64,000 bases of DNA from Hydrogenibacillus schlegelii (GCF_001653195.1 NZ_JXBB01000004.1:1-64000); one strand, 5' to 3'. Shown: positions 7,443 through 15,737, numbered from the stretch's first letter. A program made the numbers and translations. Notes: generated by a model from the sequence alone, not told the origin.

Positions 7443-9509
7443 GTGTTTGACCGGCGACGCGCGCCGTCACCGGCACGCCGATTGCGGCGAATGAGGTTTG
7501 TGGTTTTCGTGTTTGTGGCGTTTGCGCTGATCGGAATGGGGGCGCCGGCCTTGGTCGCCGAAGGCGGGACCGGTTCCCGGACGGCACACGACGACGGGGC
7601 GTCGATGTTCGAGGTTGAGCTGACGCCGACGCGCCTCGTTCCGACCGATGAAGCCTACGCCGACCACACGGGAAAAGGGGGGCCCCTTCTCGATTTCGGG
7701 ACGGTGCCGCCGAATCCGTCGCTGATCCGTCCGAATCTCCCGGAGGCGGACGTCGGGGCGGCCGGGGCGTCCTTTGCCCTTCCGGCGCTTTCGTTCGCCC
7801 AGCAGGCTTTCGACCGGATCGAGACCGGCCTCCTGTGGATCGACAGGATGCTCCTTCGAGGCGGCGCCTTTGACGGGTTGAGCCTGCCGGAGAAGCGGCT
7901 TCTGGGGGCGATTTTGGGGCTTGCGGCGCTTACGCTGGTGATCGGGGCGGTGACCCTGCTACCGTTTTCCGGCCTTGCGAGCGGCCTCATCATCGGCTTT
8001 GCGGCGCTCGGCGGTCTTTCGGCCTGGGCGCACGGCTTTATGAAGGGCGCGGAGATGAACCCGCTCGCGGTGGCGCTGGGCGTCTTCGGCGGGGCCGTGC
8101 TGGGCGGTCTTTCGGCCTGGCTGATCGGGGTTGTGCAAAGCGCGGGCGGCCTTTTGCCCGTGCTGGCGCGGCTTGGGAGCTTCGGAAGCGGGCTGTTGAG
8201 CCGTCTGGGGGCGCTGGGCGCGGCCTTCCGGAGCCGGCTTTTGGGCTGGGCGTGGGCGCTATTGGGCCGCGCGGGTTCGGCGCTCGGGGCGCTGTGGGGT
8301 CTGGCGCTTCAGGGGCTTCGCACCCTGGCGGGAGCGGGGGGACGGCTGCTTCGCCTGGCGCTCGGGCTGGGGCAGCGGGCGGCGGTCGGCTTTGCGGAGC
8401 TCGTCCTGCGGGGGGTGGCGGCCGTTCGGGCCGGGTGGACGGCGATCGGGGGGCTCGCCGGACTCATCCGATACGCCTGGGGCGGCGCCAAGTGGGGTCT
8501 TCGCCAGCTGGGGAAAGGCGCGGCGGCGTTTGGCCGGCTCGTCTTCGGGGGCATCCGGAAAGCCCCGGCGTTCAGATGGGGACTTCTGGCGGGTCTCGGC
8601 CTGGGTGCGGTGCATTGGGTAAGCAAGAGCGGCGCCCCGTCGGAGCAAGAGAAGGAGGCCAAGGACCGGACGGGATGGGTATTTAACTTTTTGAAGGGAT
8701 TCTACGCTCACTATTTTGATTTTGCCGAGGCGGACTCGCGGGGCGTGGGAAAGGCGATCGGGAAAGGCTATTTTAATATTCTTTGGCCACTTATCCCATC
8801 TTTTTGGAAAGGAAACAATAATATAGAGAAATGGAAACAAGATGCATTTCAGGACGTGTACGATGGCATTGATCTGGCCTTGAACGCGAAGGCTGTTCGG
8901 GATATGCGTAAAGCTATCAACTTTGCACAAACGCCCGTTGGCCGGTGGGCGACGAGGTTTAATGTGGTCGGGGGAATCATATCCACCGCGTTTGGCGTAT
9001 GGGACATGAGCATGGACATCCGGACGATGTGGAACGCGCCCGACAACCACCGCCACGACAAGGAGCGGGGCGAAGCGGCGTTCGATTTCTTTCGTCATAT
9101 GGGCATGACGTCGCTCGGGGTCGCCGGTGTTGTCGTCGGTCTTGTGGGTCTCGGGATTCTGGGGACTGCCTCTCTCGGTATAGTTCCTTTTTTGGTGATC
9201 GGAGGACTGGTGGCCTGGGCTGGATTTACCGCCATCAAGTGGATAGATCGGCGGTGGTGGAACGGTGCCGTAAGCCGGTGGGTCGGTAAGAAGATGAGAG
9301 AAGGCGTCACGTGGGTGAAGCGCCTACCGGGGCGGGCGGTTGAGGCATGGCGAGCAGTGCGGGAAGCGCCGGGCCGGGTGCGGGACTTTGTGAAGCGGTC
9401 GGTTTTGAAGAAGGCGGGGGAAGCCGGGCGCGAGGCGGCGAAGCGGGCGGTTCACCGGCTCATCAAGAAAATCAAGGACCTTCGGTATCCAAAGCCGCTG
9501 ATCAAGTGA
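7443..9509 (+). CDS. Large Gly/Leu/Arg-rich membrane protein of unknown function at the end of the Tad operon
   Basis: I cannot assign this 688-residue protein to a family. GTG 7443 has an excellent site (GGAGAGGAGGGG). It begins with a signal-like segment (FVVFVFVAFALIGMGAPALV, about residues 19-38), then an exported linker to about 145. Three strongly hydrophobic segments follow (about 153-175, 178-198 and 205-235). Residues 240-395 are an unusual Gly/Leu/Ala/Trp-rich stretch with arginines every 8-15 residues, suggesting amphipathic helices. A soluble, more AT-rich part (about 405-550; FNFLKGFYAHYFDF) precedes two more spans (about 563-605) and a very basic helical tail of about 80 residues. 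The base composition change near 8750-8980 suggests that segment has a different origin. Position suggests a pilus-linked or secreted-effector role, but this is inference only. Confidence 0.75.
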   Translation: MFDRRRAPSPARRLRRMRFVVFVFVAFALIGMGAPALVAEGGTGSRTAHDDGASMFEVELTPTRLVPTDEAYADHTGKGGPLLDFGTVPPNPSLIRPNLPEADVGAAGASFALPALSFAQQAFDRIETGLLWIDRMLLRGGAFDGLSLPEKRLLGAILGLAALTLVIGAVTLLPFSGLASGLIIGFAALGGLSAWAHGFMKGAEMNPLAVALGVFGGAVLGGLSAWLIGVVQSAGGLLPVLARLGSFGSGLLSRLGALGAAFRSRLLGWAWALLGRAGSALGALWGLALQGLRTLAGAGGRLLRLALGLGQRAAVGFAELVLRGVAAVRAGWTAIGGLAGLIRYAWGGAKWGLRQLGKGAAAFGRLVFGGIRKAPAFRWGLLAGLGLGAVHWVSKSGAPSEQEKEAKDRTGWVFNFLKGFYAHYFDFAEADSRGVGKAIGKGYFNILWPLIPSFWKGNNNIEKWKQDAFQDVYDGIDLALNAKAVRDMRKAINFAQTPVGRWATRFNVVGGIISTAFGVWDMSMDIRTMWNAPDNHRHDKERGEAAFDFFRHMGMTSLGVAGVVVGLVGLGILGTASLGIVPFLVIGGLVAWAGFTAIKWIDRRWWNGAVSRWVGKKMREGVTWVKRLPGRAVEAWRAVREAPGRVRDFVKRSVLKKAGEAGREAAKRAVHRLIKKIKDLRYPKPLIK

Positions 9510-9521
9510 GGAGGGACGGGC

Positions 9522-10565
9522 GTGTCTTCTTCTATCGACATGTGGGAACTTGTCGCGTGGGGTAAGGAGTGGGCACCGCGAGAAACAAAGCTCAAGGAGC
9601 TGCATCCGCCGCACATTCAAAAAAAGAGCGCGGCATATAAGCGGCGATGGAATGAGATTATCAAATATCATGGCGTACCTTTCAAAAACCGAGAAGGTCG
9701 GCTGTATTATTTTATTGTGTACATTGTTGCCGGACCGGAGGATGTCGGGTATGTCGTATTGGACGAACAAGGGGAAGCGGTGCCGTGGGACGAGGCCTAT
9801 CCGGTGGCGGTGCGGAGCCAGTTGTACCGGCGGATCGTAGAAAATGGGATATTTTGGAATATGCGGCGGATTGTTTCCGGCAAATTTGTTCGTCACATCC
9901 GCACCGTTCTGCGCGAGCTGCGGAAGCTTCAGGCGGTGGCGGAAAAGAACGGAGAAGTAGAGGTGCAGCAGAGCATCGAACAACTGCTTCGTGATCATGA
10001 AATAGCTCTGGAATACGGTTTACAGGCCGAGGAAGGGTACCGGCTGGGGAAAGAGCACGTCGATGCGGTGCTGGCGCGGGGGTACGCGACGGAAGAAGAT
10101 CTTCGCGCGCTTTACCGGATGGCCTGCGAAAAACTGTCTTTTCCTGTCTACAGGAATTTAAAGGTCACTATAGAATGTGAAAAAGATTATGATCGGGTCA
10201 AACACTTCATGTGGAAAAACCTCTGGCGGCTGGTGGTACGAAACCCGTTCGGCACGTGGGGCCTGTGGAATTATATCAGTTACGCCAACACCGATGAAGA
10301 TCGGGGCAAAACTCGCGTCGCGTTAGATTCTTATGAAGTGCATCCGGTGACGAAAGAACGCCACACTTTTGCGCTGCAGAAGGAAATGATGGGGGCGTTT
10401 TGTGAACATCAATGGAGGACTCTTCTTGAGGAGACAGAAATGACGGTCCGGAAGATGCTGCGCAATCCTAGGCAGACGGCCGACGATGGGGCGGCGGGGG
10501 AGGAGAAGGCGGTCGCCGGATCGGCGAAGGAGCAGGTGGGGGCGGGGGGATCGTTGCTCCGCTGA
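9522..10565 (+). CDS. Soluble protein of unknown function paired with the preceding membrane protein
   Basis: This is a 347-residue protein without signal peptide or membrane spans, starting at GTG 9522 behind GAGGAGG. I do not recognise it. It is helical and rich in aromatics (WNEIIKYHGVPF, GRLYYFIVYIV), with a charged middle helix (RTVLRELRKLQAVAEK) and a C-terminal segment WKNLWRLVVRNPFGTWG. The last 40 residues are a low-complexity Ala/Gly/Glu tail. It begins 12 bases after the stop of the large membrane protein, so the two are almost certainly co-translated. Such a membrane/soluble pair could be a machine component with its partner or a toxin with its immunity protein; nothing in the sequence decides between these. 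Confidence 0.75.
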   Translation: MSSSIDMWELVAWGKEWAPRETKLKELHPPHIQKKSAAYKRRWNEIIKYHGVPFKNREGRLYYFIVYIVAGPEDVGYVVLDEQGEAVPWDEAYPVAVRSQLYRRIVENGIFWNMRRIVSGKFVRHIRTVLRELRKLQAVAEKNGEVEVQQSIEQLLRDHEIALEYGLQAEEGYRLGKEHVDAVLARGYATEEDLRALYRMACEKLSFPVYRNLKVTIECEKDYDRVKHFMWKNLWRLVVRNPFGTWGLWNYISYANTDEDRGKTRVALDSYEVHPVTKERHTFALQKEMMGAFCEHQWRTLLEETEMTVRKMLRNPRQTADDGAAGEEKAVAGSAKEQVGAGGSLLR

Positions 10566-10867
10566 GTGCGCTTATCCGGCGGCCGCGGCGAGGTGAAGGG
10601 GCCGGTGCGGGCGCGGGGTCTTCATCCGAATATCATCTTGCCGGGAAAGATTCCCCTCTGAAAAAGGCGCTGAGCGCTTCTTTCCCGAGCAAAGAGCAGG
10701 AATACCAGAAGCGCATTCCTTGATTTGGAACAACTTCTCGGCAAAGGGAGACCGAACCAAATGCCTAATCAGGGGGCGCGGTTCCTTTTACGAAGTTCAT
10801 CACTGAACTGATTGCTCGGGATCAGTGAGATAAGCAGGGCTCGTTTGGCGATACTCGTCTGGCGATA
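10566..10867. other. Intergenic stretch, no gene seen
   Basis: I see no convincing coding sequence, RNA gene or terminator here. All frames are broken by stops. Because the stretch leads directly into an IS256 transposase remnant it is probably decayed insertion-sequence DNA, but I could not align upstream transposase parts. Confidence 0.5.
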
Positions 10868-11002
10868 ATGGCAGGGAAAATCGCTGCCCTCACGGAGGTG
10901 CTGTTCATGCGCAATTTCCTGGACACCATGCCTAAGCATTTGCAGGCGGAGCTGTATGGTAAGGTACGAGCGATCGTAGATGCCCCCGAATTATGGTCTT
11001 GA
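10868..11002 (+). pseudogene. IS256-family transposase remnant
   Basis: An open frame of 44 codons contains MRNFLDTMPKHLQAEL followed by YGKVRAIVDAPE. This matches the segment after the second catalytic Asp in IS256 transposases (RN-LD--PK--QAEL---LRAI-DAP). Everything before and after is missing or scrambled. It is a dead fragment and marks the start of an insertion-prone spot that also holds the TnpB element. Confidence 0.6.
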
Positions 11003-11009
11003 TCCTTAG

Positions 11010-11160
11010 CTGTGACTTTCTCCCTCCCTCTGAAGGGGAAGGGCTTCCTGGCGGCAGGATGTCCTGCCGGGTTACACCGGAGGCTTCACGCCTCCGGAGG
11101 GGACCGTCACCGAAGTCCCGACTACGTCAGGTACCGGGCCTCAGGCCCCGGCCCTTGACG
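11010..11160 (-). ncRNA. Structured right end of the TnpB element, candidate omega RNA
   Basis: Downstream of the tnpB stop (reading the minus strand) lie three strong hairpins: 11136-11148 (GGGCC/GGCCC, overlapping the end of the gene), 11077-11097 (8-bp CCGGAGGC/GCCTCCGG with 5-base loop) and 11052-11069 (8-bp CGGCAGGA/TCCTGCCG with 2-base loop). A weaker CCTTC/GAAGG pairing lies at about 11024-11044. In IS200/IS605 and IS607 elements the guide (omega) RNA overlaps the 3' end of tnpB and runs to the right end, so this is the expected place for it. The exact 3' end and guide are not defined by sequence alone. Confidence 0.45.
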
Positions 11161-12457
11161 ATACGTGTACGTACCGGTTGTAGCGCTTATCCCAGCGCCA
11201 GTGCCGGATCGTGTGGAAAGACACCGGACCGGGTACGCCGACGACGTTTTCGGCAAGCCGGAACTTGAGCAGGTTGCCGGCGCCGTTCAGATCCGCCTGC
11301 AAAGAGAAGCCGCATCGCCTGCACTTCCAGTGCCCGCGATGTCTTCTCGACGACGGGTCTCGCCGGCCGCAGGCGTAACCGGTCGATGACGTGTACTTTT
11401 CGGGAAGAAAGATCGTCCGAATCCCGCGCCTGAGGTTTTTGTACCCCTGCTGGGAGCCGAGGCGATCGTAGGCCATCTGGTGGATCTTCTGACTGGCCTT
11501 CTTCCCTTTCATCCCGGTTCCGGCGGAGCGGCGAAGGCCGGTCAGATCGCCGAGGACACTGACGGCGATGCCTTCTTTCCGGTCGAGTTCGGCCAGCGCT
11601 TTCGTCAGGGCGTGCTCCATGGGCCGGATCCGGCGATCGAGCTTTTCAAGGACCCGGGCTTTGGCCGCCTGAAGCCGGCGCCAGCGCCGCGACCCTTCCC
11701 TGAGGCGGCTCAGCTTCGCTTGAAATTCCGCCAGCACTTTGTTCCGGTACTGGATCTGGGCCAGGAGTTCGCGGCCGACGAAAAGATCCAGCACACCGGC
11801 GGAGGTCGCCCGGGCGACCAGCGCGCTGTTGTAGTCGTAAGCGGAGACGGGACCTTCTTGAGCACGAACCGGCACGACCCCGAGATCGAAGGTCACGTGG
11901 AGGATGAGGTTTTCCACCTTCCGGCGACGGACGATCGCCTTCACTTTGACCTCGACCGGGGTGCCGGTCACGCTTCGTCCGTCCGGCAGGACGATGACGT
12001 TCCATCCCGCAGGCAGCGGAACCGAAACGGGGTCTTTTCCCCGCGATCGCTTCAGCCCAAGGCCGTCCGGTCGGACGTCAAAGCCCTGCTTTTTCCGGGT
12101 GACCGTCCGAAGATGCTTCTTTGGCTTGAAATTCGGAGGCTGCATTTCCTCATGACCGTTTTCCCGGTGCTTCCGGTAGCCGGAGACGGCCTCAAAGTAC
12201 TCTTCCACCACCGCCTGAGCCGACTGGGAGTGGAGTTCTTTCCAGACCTTGAACAGCTTGAATTTCGCCTTCAGCTCTCCTTCGTTCGGCCACCGGTTTT
12301 CCTTTTCCCGGATCTCCCGCGAATGCCAGACGCACGAATTCCAGATCCGGTTGGCCGCCTGCATGATCGGTTCGAACTCCGGCAGGCGGTCGGGTCCGAT
12401 CGGAAACTGCCGGGTGAGCAGCAGCCGATCGGGATGGGAGGCGGAACTCCAGGCCAT
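11141..12457 (-). CDS. tnpB: TnpB (OrfB) family RNA-guided nuclease with non-standard active-site residues
   Basis: This is a TnpB-like protein of about 438 residues. ATG 12457 is chosen because AAAGGAGGTG lies seven bases upstream; the frame could extend further but without a site. The N-terminal OrfB helix-turn-helix region is followed by a wedge-like beta region and a RuvC domain. RuvC-I Asp is present in SAYDYN. At RuvC-II the usual Glu is replaced: VSVLGDLTGL. A Glu just before the zinc ribbon (LPEKYTSST) is in the place reported for the relocated catalytic Glu of some TnpB and Fanzor clades. RuvC-III Asp is kept (QADLNGAGNLL). The zinc ribbon has lost its first Cys (STGYACG instead of C-x2-C) but keeps the second pair (KCRRCG). 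No TnpA transposase is present, so mobility would need help in trans. Activity is uncertain. Confidence 0.85.
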   Translation of the reverse strand: MAWSSASHPDRLLLTRQFPIGPDRLPEFEPIMQAANRIWNSCVWHSREIREKENRWPNEGELKAKFKLFKVWKELHSQSAQAVVEEYFEAVSGYRKHRENGHEEMQPPNFKPKKHLRTVTRKKQGFDVRPDGLGLKRSRGKDPVSVPLPAGWNVIVLPDGRSVTGTPVEVKVKAIVRRRKVENLILHVTFDLGVVPVRAQEGPVSAYDYNSALVARATSAGVLDLFVGRELLAQIQYRNKVLAEFQAKLSRLREGSRRWRRLQAAKARVLEKLDRRIRPMEHALTKALAELDRKEGIAVSVLGDLTGLRRSAGTGMKGKKASQKIHQMAYDRLGSQQGYKNLRRGIRTIFLPEKYTSSTGYACGRRDPSSRRHRGHWKCRRCGFSLQADLNGAGNLLKFRLAENVVGVPGPVSFHTIRHWRWDKRYNRYVHVSSRAGA

Positions 12458-12521
12458 GCTTTTCACCTCCTTTAAGGCGAGGATACCGAAATTCGTACAA
12501 ACGTTCAAGCGCCGCTATCAT

Positions 12522-12542
12522 CCCGCCCCTGAAGGAGGCGGG
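12522..12542. repeat. Hairpin at the left end of the TnpB element
   Basis: CCCGCC (12522-12527) pairs with GGCGGG (12537-12542) and the inner CC/GG pair extends the stem around a TGAA tetraloop. Subterminal hairpins at both ends are typical of IS200/IS605-type elements. Here it lies between the tnpB start and the neighbouring promoter, so it is a plausible left-end structure. Confidence 0.4.
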
Positions 12543-12555
12543 TCTTCCCGCGGCG

Positions 12556-12564
12556 TGCTATAAT
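12556..12564 (+). promoter_or_regulatory. Extended -10 promoter for the lipoprotein gene
   Basis: The element TGCTATAAT has a perfect TATAAT hexamer plus the TG of an extended -10. No good -35 is visible. It faces the lipoprotein gene whose start is about 68 bases downstream. It lies just outside the TnpB hairpin. Confidence 0.5.
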
Positions 12565-12631
12565 GAAGCTATAGTTGAAAAGGAGTAAAGATCAAGGAAT
12601 GACATGGAAAAAAGGAAAGGAGAGAGCTGCG

Positions 12632-13267
12632 ATGATGAAACGATGGAAATGGGTGATGACGATCGCGAGCTTGGCGTTTGTTCTTCCGGCTTGCAGTACG
12701 CTTTCGGACCGCGTCGGTCCTTCCCACGATCAGGCGACCCAGACGGAAGCGGAACAAGGCTCACAGGCGGAACCGCAGGCCGGTACGGCGGAAAATCGGC
12801 CGGACAAAGAGAACCGGTCGGCGACCGCCCCGACGAAGAAGCCGCCGTCGAAAGGGAAACGGCAATTCCCCTATACGCTTGATCTCGATCTGCAACAAAG
12901 CCATCCCAACGGATCGACCGTCACACTTCACAAGCTGACCGCCGATGAAAAATATATCAAAATTGAATTTGAAGCTGTCCAGTCTGCTGGAACAACCCTA
13001 CTAAGTAGATCCTGGAATGATGTTAAATATAAACCGTCACTGATCGACGATACAGGATTTGCATATAAGTATATCGATCCTGCAAAAAATCAAGATCTTC
13101 GAATTGATCGCGGTCAGATGCTGTCCGGCACGCTCGTCTTTTACGGAAAGCTGAAAGACGAAGCCAAGACGCTGACTTTGACGTTTAACAAAGAATATGA
13201 GTATGAAAAAGATAGCAATAGTACTTGGAATCCTTACTATCAATTTACCATAGATTTGAGCAACTAA
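12632..13267 (+). CDS. Putative lipoprotein of unknown function
   Basis: This is a secreted lipoprotein. ATG 12632 has AAAGGAGAG upstream (an adjacent ATG at 12635 is equivalent). A signal peptide of about 20 residues ends in the lipobox LPAC, so Cys becomes the lipidated N terminus. A Gln/Glu/Lys/Pro-rich linker (to about residue 80) leads to a beta-rich domain with TVTLHKLTADEKYIKIEFE and SGTLVFYGKL. That layout resembles immunoglobulin-like DUF4352-type lipoprotein domains, a resemblance I cannot confirm. The C-terminal half is more AT-rich than the linker. It is preceded by an extended -10 promoter and followed by a second lipoprotein gene. Confidence 0.75.
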   Translation: MMKRWKWVMTIASLAFVLPACSTLSDRVGPSHDQATQTEAEQGSQAEPQAGTAENRPDKENRSATAPTKKPPSKGKRQFPYTLDLDLQQSHPNGSTVTLHKLTADEKYIKIEFEAVQSAGTTLLSRSWNDVKYKPSLIDDTGFAYKYIDPAKNQDLRIDRGQMLSGTLVFYGKLKDEAKTLTLTFNKEYEYEKDSNSTWNPYYQFTIDLSN

Positions 13268-13389
13268 AACCAAAGGAAAACGATTATGCCTTGATCGACG
13301 ACGAACTGTCGCACATTTGCCTACCGCGAGGATGGAAAAGCCCGAAGCAGTCAGTCCGTCATGGTCTGTTCGGATTGGGGGAGTCATGG

Positions 13390-13665
13390 ATGAAAACCAA
13401 GTCTTTTTTTCTAAGCGTCATTTTGGCCGCGAACGCGTTTCTGTCTGGTTGCGGCCAGGAAGACTCGGAATGTGTCGACGGCAAACGTCCGGATGGGACC
13501 CCATGCTCTCAAAGCGATTCACAAAGCACGGGATCGGGTGCCACGCCTTCTTCGTCCGTGCGTCCCTCCGATTCCGCGAAGAGCGGCCATTCGCCGGACA
13601 CGGAAACCGGAAAAACCGTCGGGGGATTCGGAGACAGTCACGCGGGTGCCGGTGGAGGGAGTTGA
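13390..13665 (+). CDS. Small lipoprotein, YgiB/YjfM-like by context
   Basis: This is a 91-residue lipoprotein with a signal peptide ending in LSGC. The mature part has three more cysteines (SECVDG, GTPCSQ region), a Ser/Thr-rich linker and the tail GGFGDSHAGAGGGS. A glycine-rich GGFG tail on a small lipoprotein encoded directly before a YgiC/YjfC-type ATP-grasp gene recalls the enterobacterial ygiB-ygiC and yjfM-yjfC pairs. That parallel is inferred from order and tail, not from clear homology. ATG 13390 has GGGGGAG upstream; the earlier part of the frame overlaps the preceding gene and looks non-coding. Its 3' end overlaps the next gene. Confidence 0.65.
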   Translation: MKTKSFFLSVILAANAFLSGCGQEDSECVDGKRPDGTPCSQSDSQSTGSGATPSSSVRPSDSAKSGHSPDTETGKTVGGFGDSHAGAGGGS

Positions 13666-14899
13666 GAGAATCCGTGAACAAAAGTATTTTGAGGAATGGA
13701 TCAAAATCCATTCGCTGCTGTGCGAACGCGGTTTTACGTGGGGTTCAATCGCGGAAAAGGGCGAGGAACATCAGTATCTCCTCTTGGATCTGTATCGGAT
13801 GCCCAAAGAAACCTATCAGAGAATTCTAGAGGCCACGGAAAAGATCGGACATATTTATCAAAAGACGGTTGTTTTTTTGCAGAACAGCCCGTCTCTCTTT
13901 TCTGCGCTTCACCTGCCGAAAAACACCTGGAAGGCCGTCCAGTTGCCAAGCCCGTTGTTCAGCTATTTTGCTCGGATGGACTTGGTTGTCAGGAACGATG
14001 GAGAAGACATCAAAATTCTGGAGATGAATAGCGACACGCCCACGGGAATTGTGGAGGCGGCGGTTGCCAACGACGTTGTTTGCGGCTATTTCGGTGAATC
14101 TTCCCCGAATCGGTTGATCGAAGAAATCAAACGAACCTTCCAAAGAATAAAGACGGATCACGAAATTCCGGATGAAGAGACGGTTTATTTTCTTTCCTAC
14201 GATTGGCATGAAGAGGATCGTCAAACTACCGAGTTTCTGAGATGGCATTCAGGTTTTTCAAAAACGCAGTACCTGCCGATCAAGGATCTTCGAGTATCCA
14301 CCAATGGCGTATACACATCGAACGGTGAGCTTGTGAAGTATCTTTATCGGCTGTACCCGCTCGAATACTTCAGTGCAGACAAGGGACCGAACGGCGAACC
14401 GATCGGCGACTTGTTTCTTGAGCACGTCGCCGAAGGACGGGTCAAACTCATCAATCCGCCCAGCGCCTTTCTCGGACAATGCAAAACCACAATGGCGGTG
14501 ATTTGGGCACTTCACGAAAACGGACACCCCTTCTTCACCGGAGAGGAACATCAGATGATTGAGAAATACTTTCTGCCCACGTATCCGAGCGCAGAAGGGC
14601 TTGCGGCCCCGTTGGTGCAGAAACCCGTATGGGGCAGGGAGGGCGGCGGAGTGTCGATTGTGGGGAAGGATGGGAGCGTCATCGAAGATCGAACGCCGTA
14701 CTACTATCAGCAACCGAAAATCTACCAAAAGTATATCGAACTGCCGACCGTAACCGTACGCACGTGGGAGGGGCCGTACACCGGATCGTTATTGTTCGGG
14801 TCCTTTTTGATCGGCGGATCCCCCGCCGGTATATTCCCGCGGGTCGGCGAAAAAATCACGGGAAATCTGTCGATGTTTCTTCCGGTTGCGGTGAAATAG
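13646..14899 (+). CDS. Glutathionylspermidine synthase-like ATP-grasp protein (YgiC/YjfC family)
   Basis: This is an ATP-grasp ligase related to the synthetase half of glutathionylspermidine synthase, without the amidase domain, as in E. coli YgiC and YjfC. The family signature for the nucleotide/metal site is clear in LEMNSDTPTGIVEAA. Other family regions include YFLSYDWHEEDRQT, HPFFTGEEHQMIEKYFLPTY, the ATP-binding VQKPVWGREGGGVS and a C-terminal GSFLIGGSPAGIFPRVGE. In-frame GTG codons at 13646 and 13652, which overlap the preceding lipoprotein, are the likely starts; the longer frame to 13472 is arginine-rich and non-coding. The true substrate is unknown; for YgiC-type proteins glutathionylspermidine activity has not been the rule. 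Confidence 0.82.
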   Translation: MPVEGVERIREQKYFEEWIKIHSLLCERGFTWGSIAEKGEEHQYLLLDLYRMPKETYQRILEATEKIGHIYQKTVVFLQNSPSLFSALHLPKNTWKAVQLPSPLFSYFARMDLVVRNDGEDIKILEMNSDTPTGIVEAAVANDVVCGYFGESSPNRLIEEIKRTFQRIKTDHEIPDEETVYFLSYDWHEEDRQTTEFLRWHSGFSKTQYLPIKDLRVSTNGVYTSNGELVKYLYRLYPLEYFSADKGPNGEPIGDLFLEHVAEGRVKLINPPSAFLGQCKTTMAVIWALHENGHPFFTGEEHQMIEKYFLPTYPSAEGLAAPLVQKPVWGREGGGVSIVGKDGSVIEDRTPYYYQQPKIYQKYIELPTVTVRTWEGPYTGSLLFGSFLIGGSPAGIFPRVGEKITGNLSMFLPVAVK

Positions 14900-14919
14900 C
14901 CGATGAAAGGAGGGGGACG

Positions 14920-15684
14920 ATGCGGCTTTTCGGTCGGAGGGGGACATCCGGTTCGTTGCGTTTGCTCATTGCGGGACTGTTCGTTGCGGCGGTCGTCGTC
15001 GGGGGATGCCGCGCGGCGCCGGGAGAAAAGGAGGAAACGACCGAGCCAACCGCATTCCAGGAAAGTGCGGCGGATGAGGCCGCCGGGGACGTCGGAGAAT
15101 CGTCGAAGGCCTCCCCGCCGTCACAGTACGATCAAAAGACGGAGATCCAGACCGAAAAGGGCCTGGAGCGGTCCGAACTATACGTGTTGACGCCGGATCG
15201 AACGTTCGTTGTCCGGCTCAGGCCGGAGACGAGCCGGCTGGAGCGGGAAGTGGCGCTGACGCTCAGCGAATTTCAGGCGGAGAAAAAAGACGAGCAGACG
15301 ACGCGACTGACGCTTCCGGGCCACATCCTGTTCGATTTTGACTCGTATGCCTTGCGACCGGAGGCCCAAGCGACGATCGACAAGCTGGTGCAGGTGCTGG
15401 AGTATGCCGGGGATAAGGCCAAGGTGACCATCGTCGGGCATACGGACAATGTCGGCGGTGCGGCCTACAATCAGACGCTTTCGGAGAAGCGGGCGCAGGC
15501 GGTGCTGGAGGCGCTGGCGGAGCGGGGGATCGACCGCGCCCGGATGACGGCGGTGGGGAAAGGAATGACGGAGCCGGTGGCGGACAACGCCACCGAAGCG
15601 GGTAGGCAGAAGAACCGGCGGGTCGAGGTGCTCATCGAAGGGTTGCCGGCTCTGGACGCGCTTGAGCAGAAGCGGAACGAGTGA
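14920..15684 (+). CDS. OmpA/MotB-like peptidoglycan-binding lipoprotein
   Basis: ATG 14920 follows AAAGGAGGGGG, a near-ideal site. The protein has a signal peptide with lipobox VVGGC, an acidic linker to about residue 75, a beta region and a C-terminal OmpA domain from about residue 135 to 240. The OmpA domain shows LTLPGHILFDFDSYALRPEA, KVTIVGHTDNVGG and GKGMTEPVADNATEAGRQKN followed by RRVE, which contain the residues that bind diaminopimelate in the family. It probably tethers the membrane to peptidoglycan. It follows the ATP-grasp gene by 20 bases and likely shares its transcript. Confidence 0.88.
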   Translation: MRLFGRRGTSGSLRLLIAGLFVAAVVVGGCRAAPGEKEETTEPTAFQESAADEAAGDVGESSKASPPSQYDQKTEIQTEKGLERSELYVLTPDRTFVVRLRPETSRLEREVALTLSEFQAEKKDEQTTRLTLPGHILFDFDSYALRPEAQATIDKLVQVLEYAGDKAKVTIVGHTDNVGGAAYNQTLSEKRAQAVLEALAERGIDRARMTAVGKGMTEPVADNATEAGRQKNRRVEVLIEGLPALDALEQKRNE

Positions 15685-15737
15685 CCGTGCCATAAAAGCT
15701 TCCGGAACTCCTTGTGAAGACGTCACGTGAGAAGGCC

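Noticed and set aside
11141-12457. Nuclease-dead TnpB-derived repressor (TldR)
   Set aside because: RuvC-I and RuvC-III Asp are kept and a Glu lies at the alternative position, so loss of activity is not shown.
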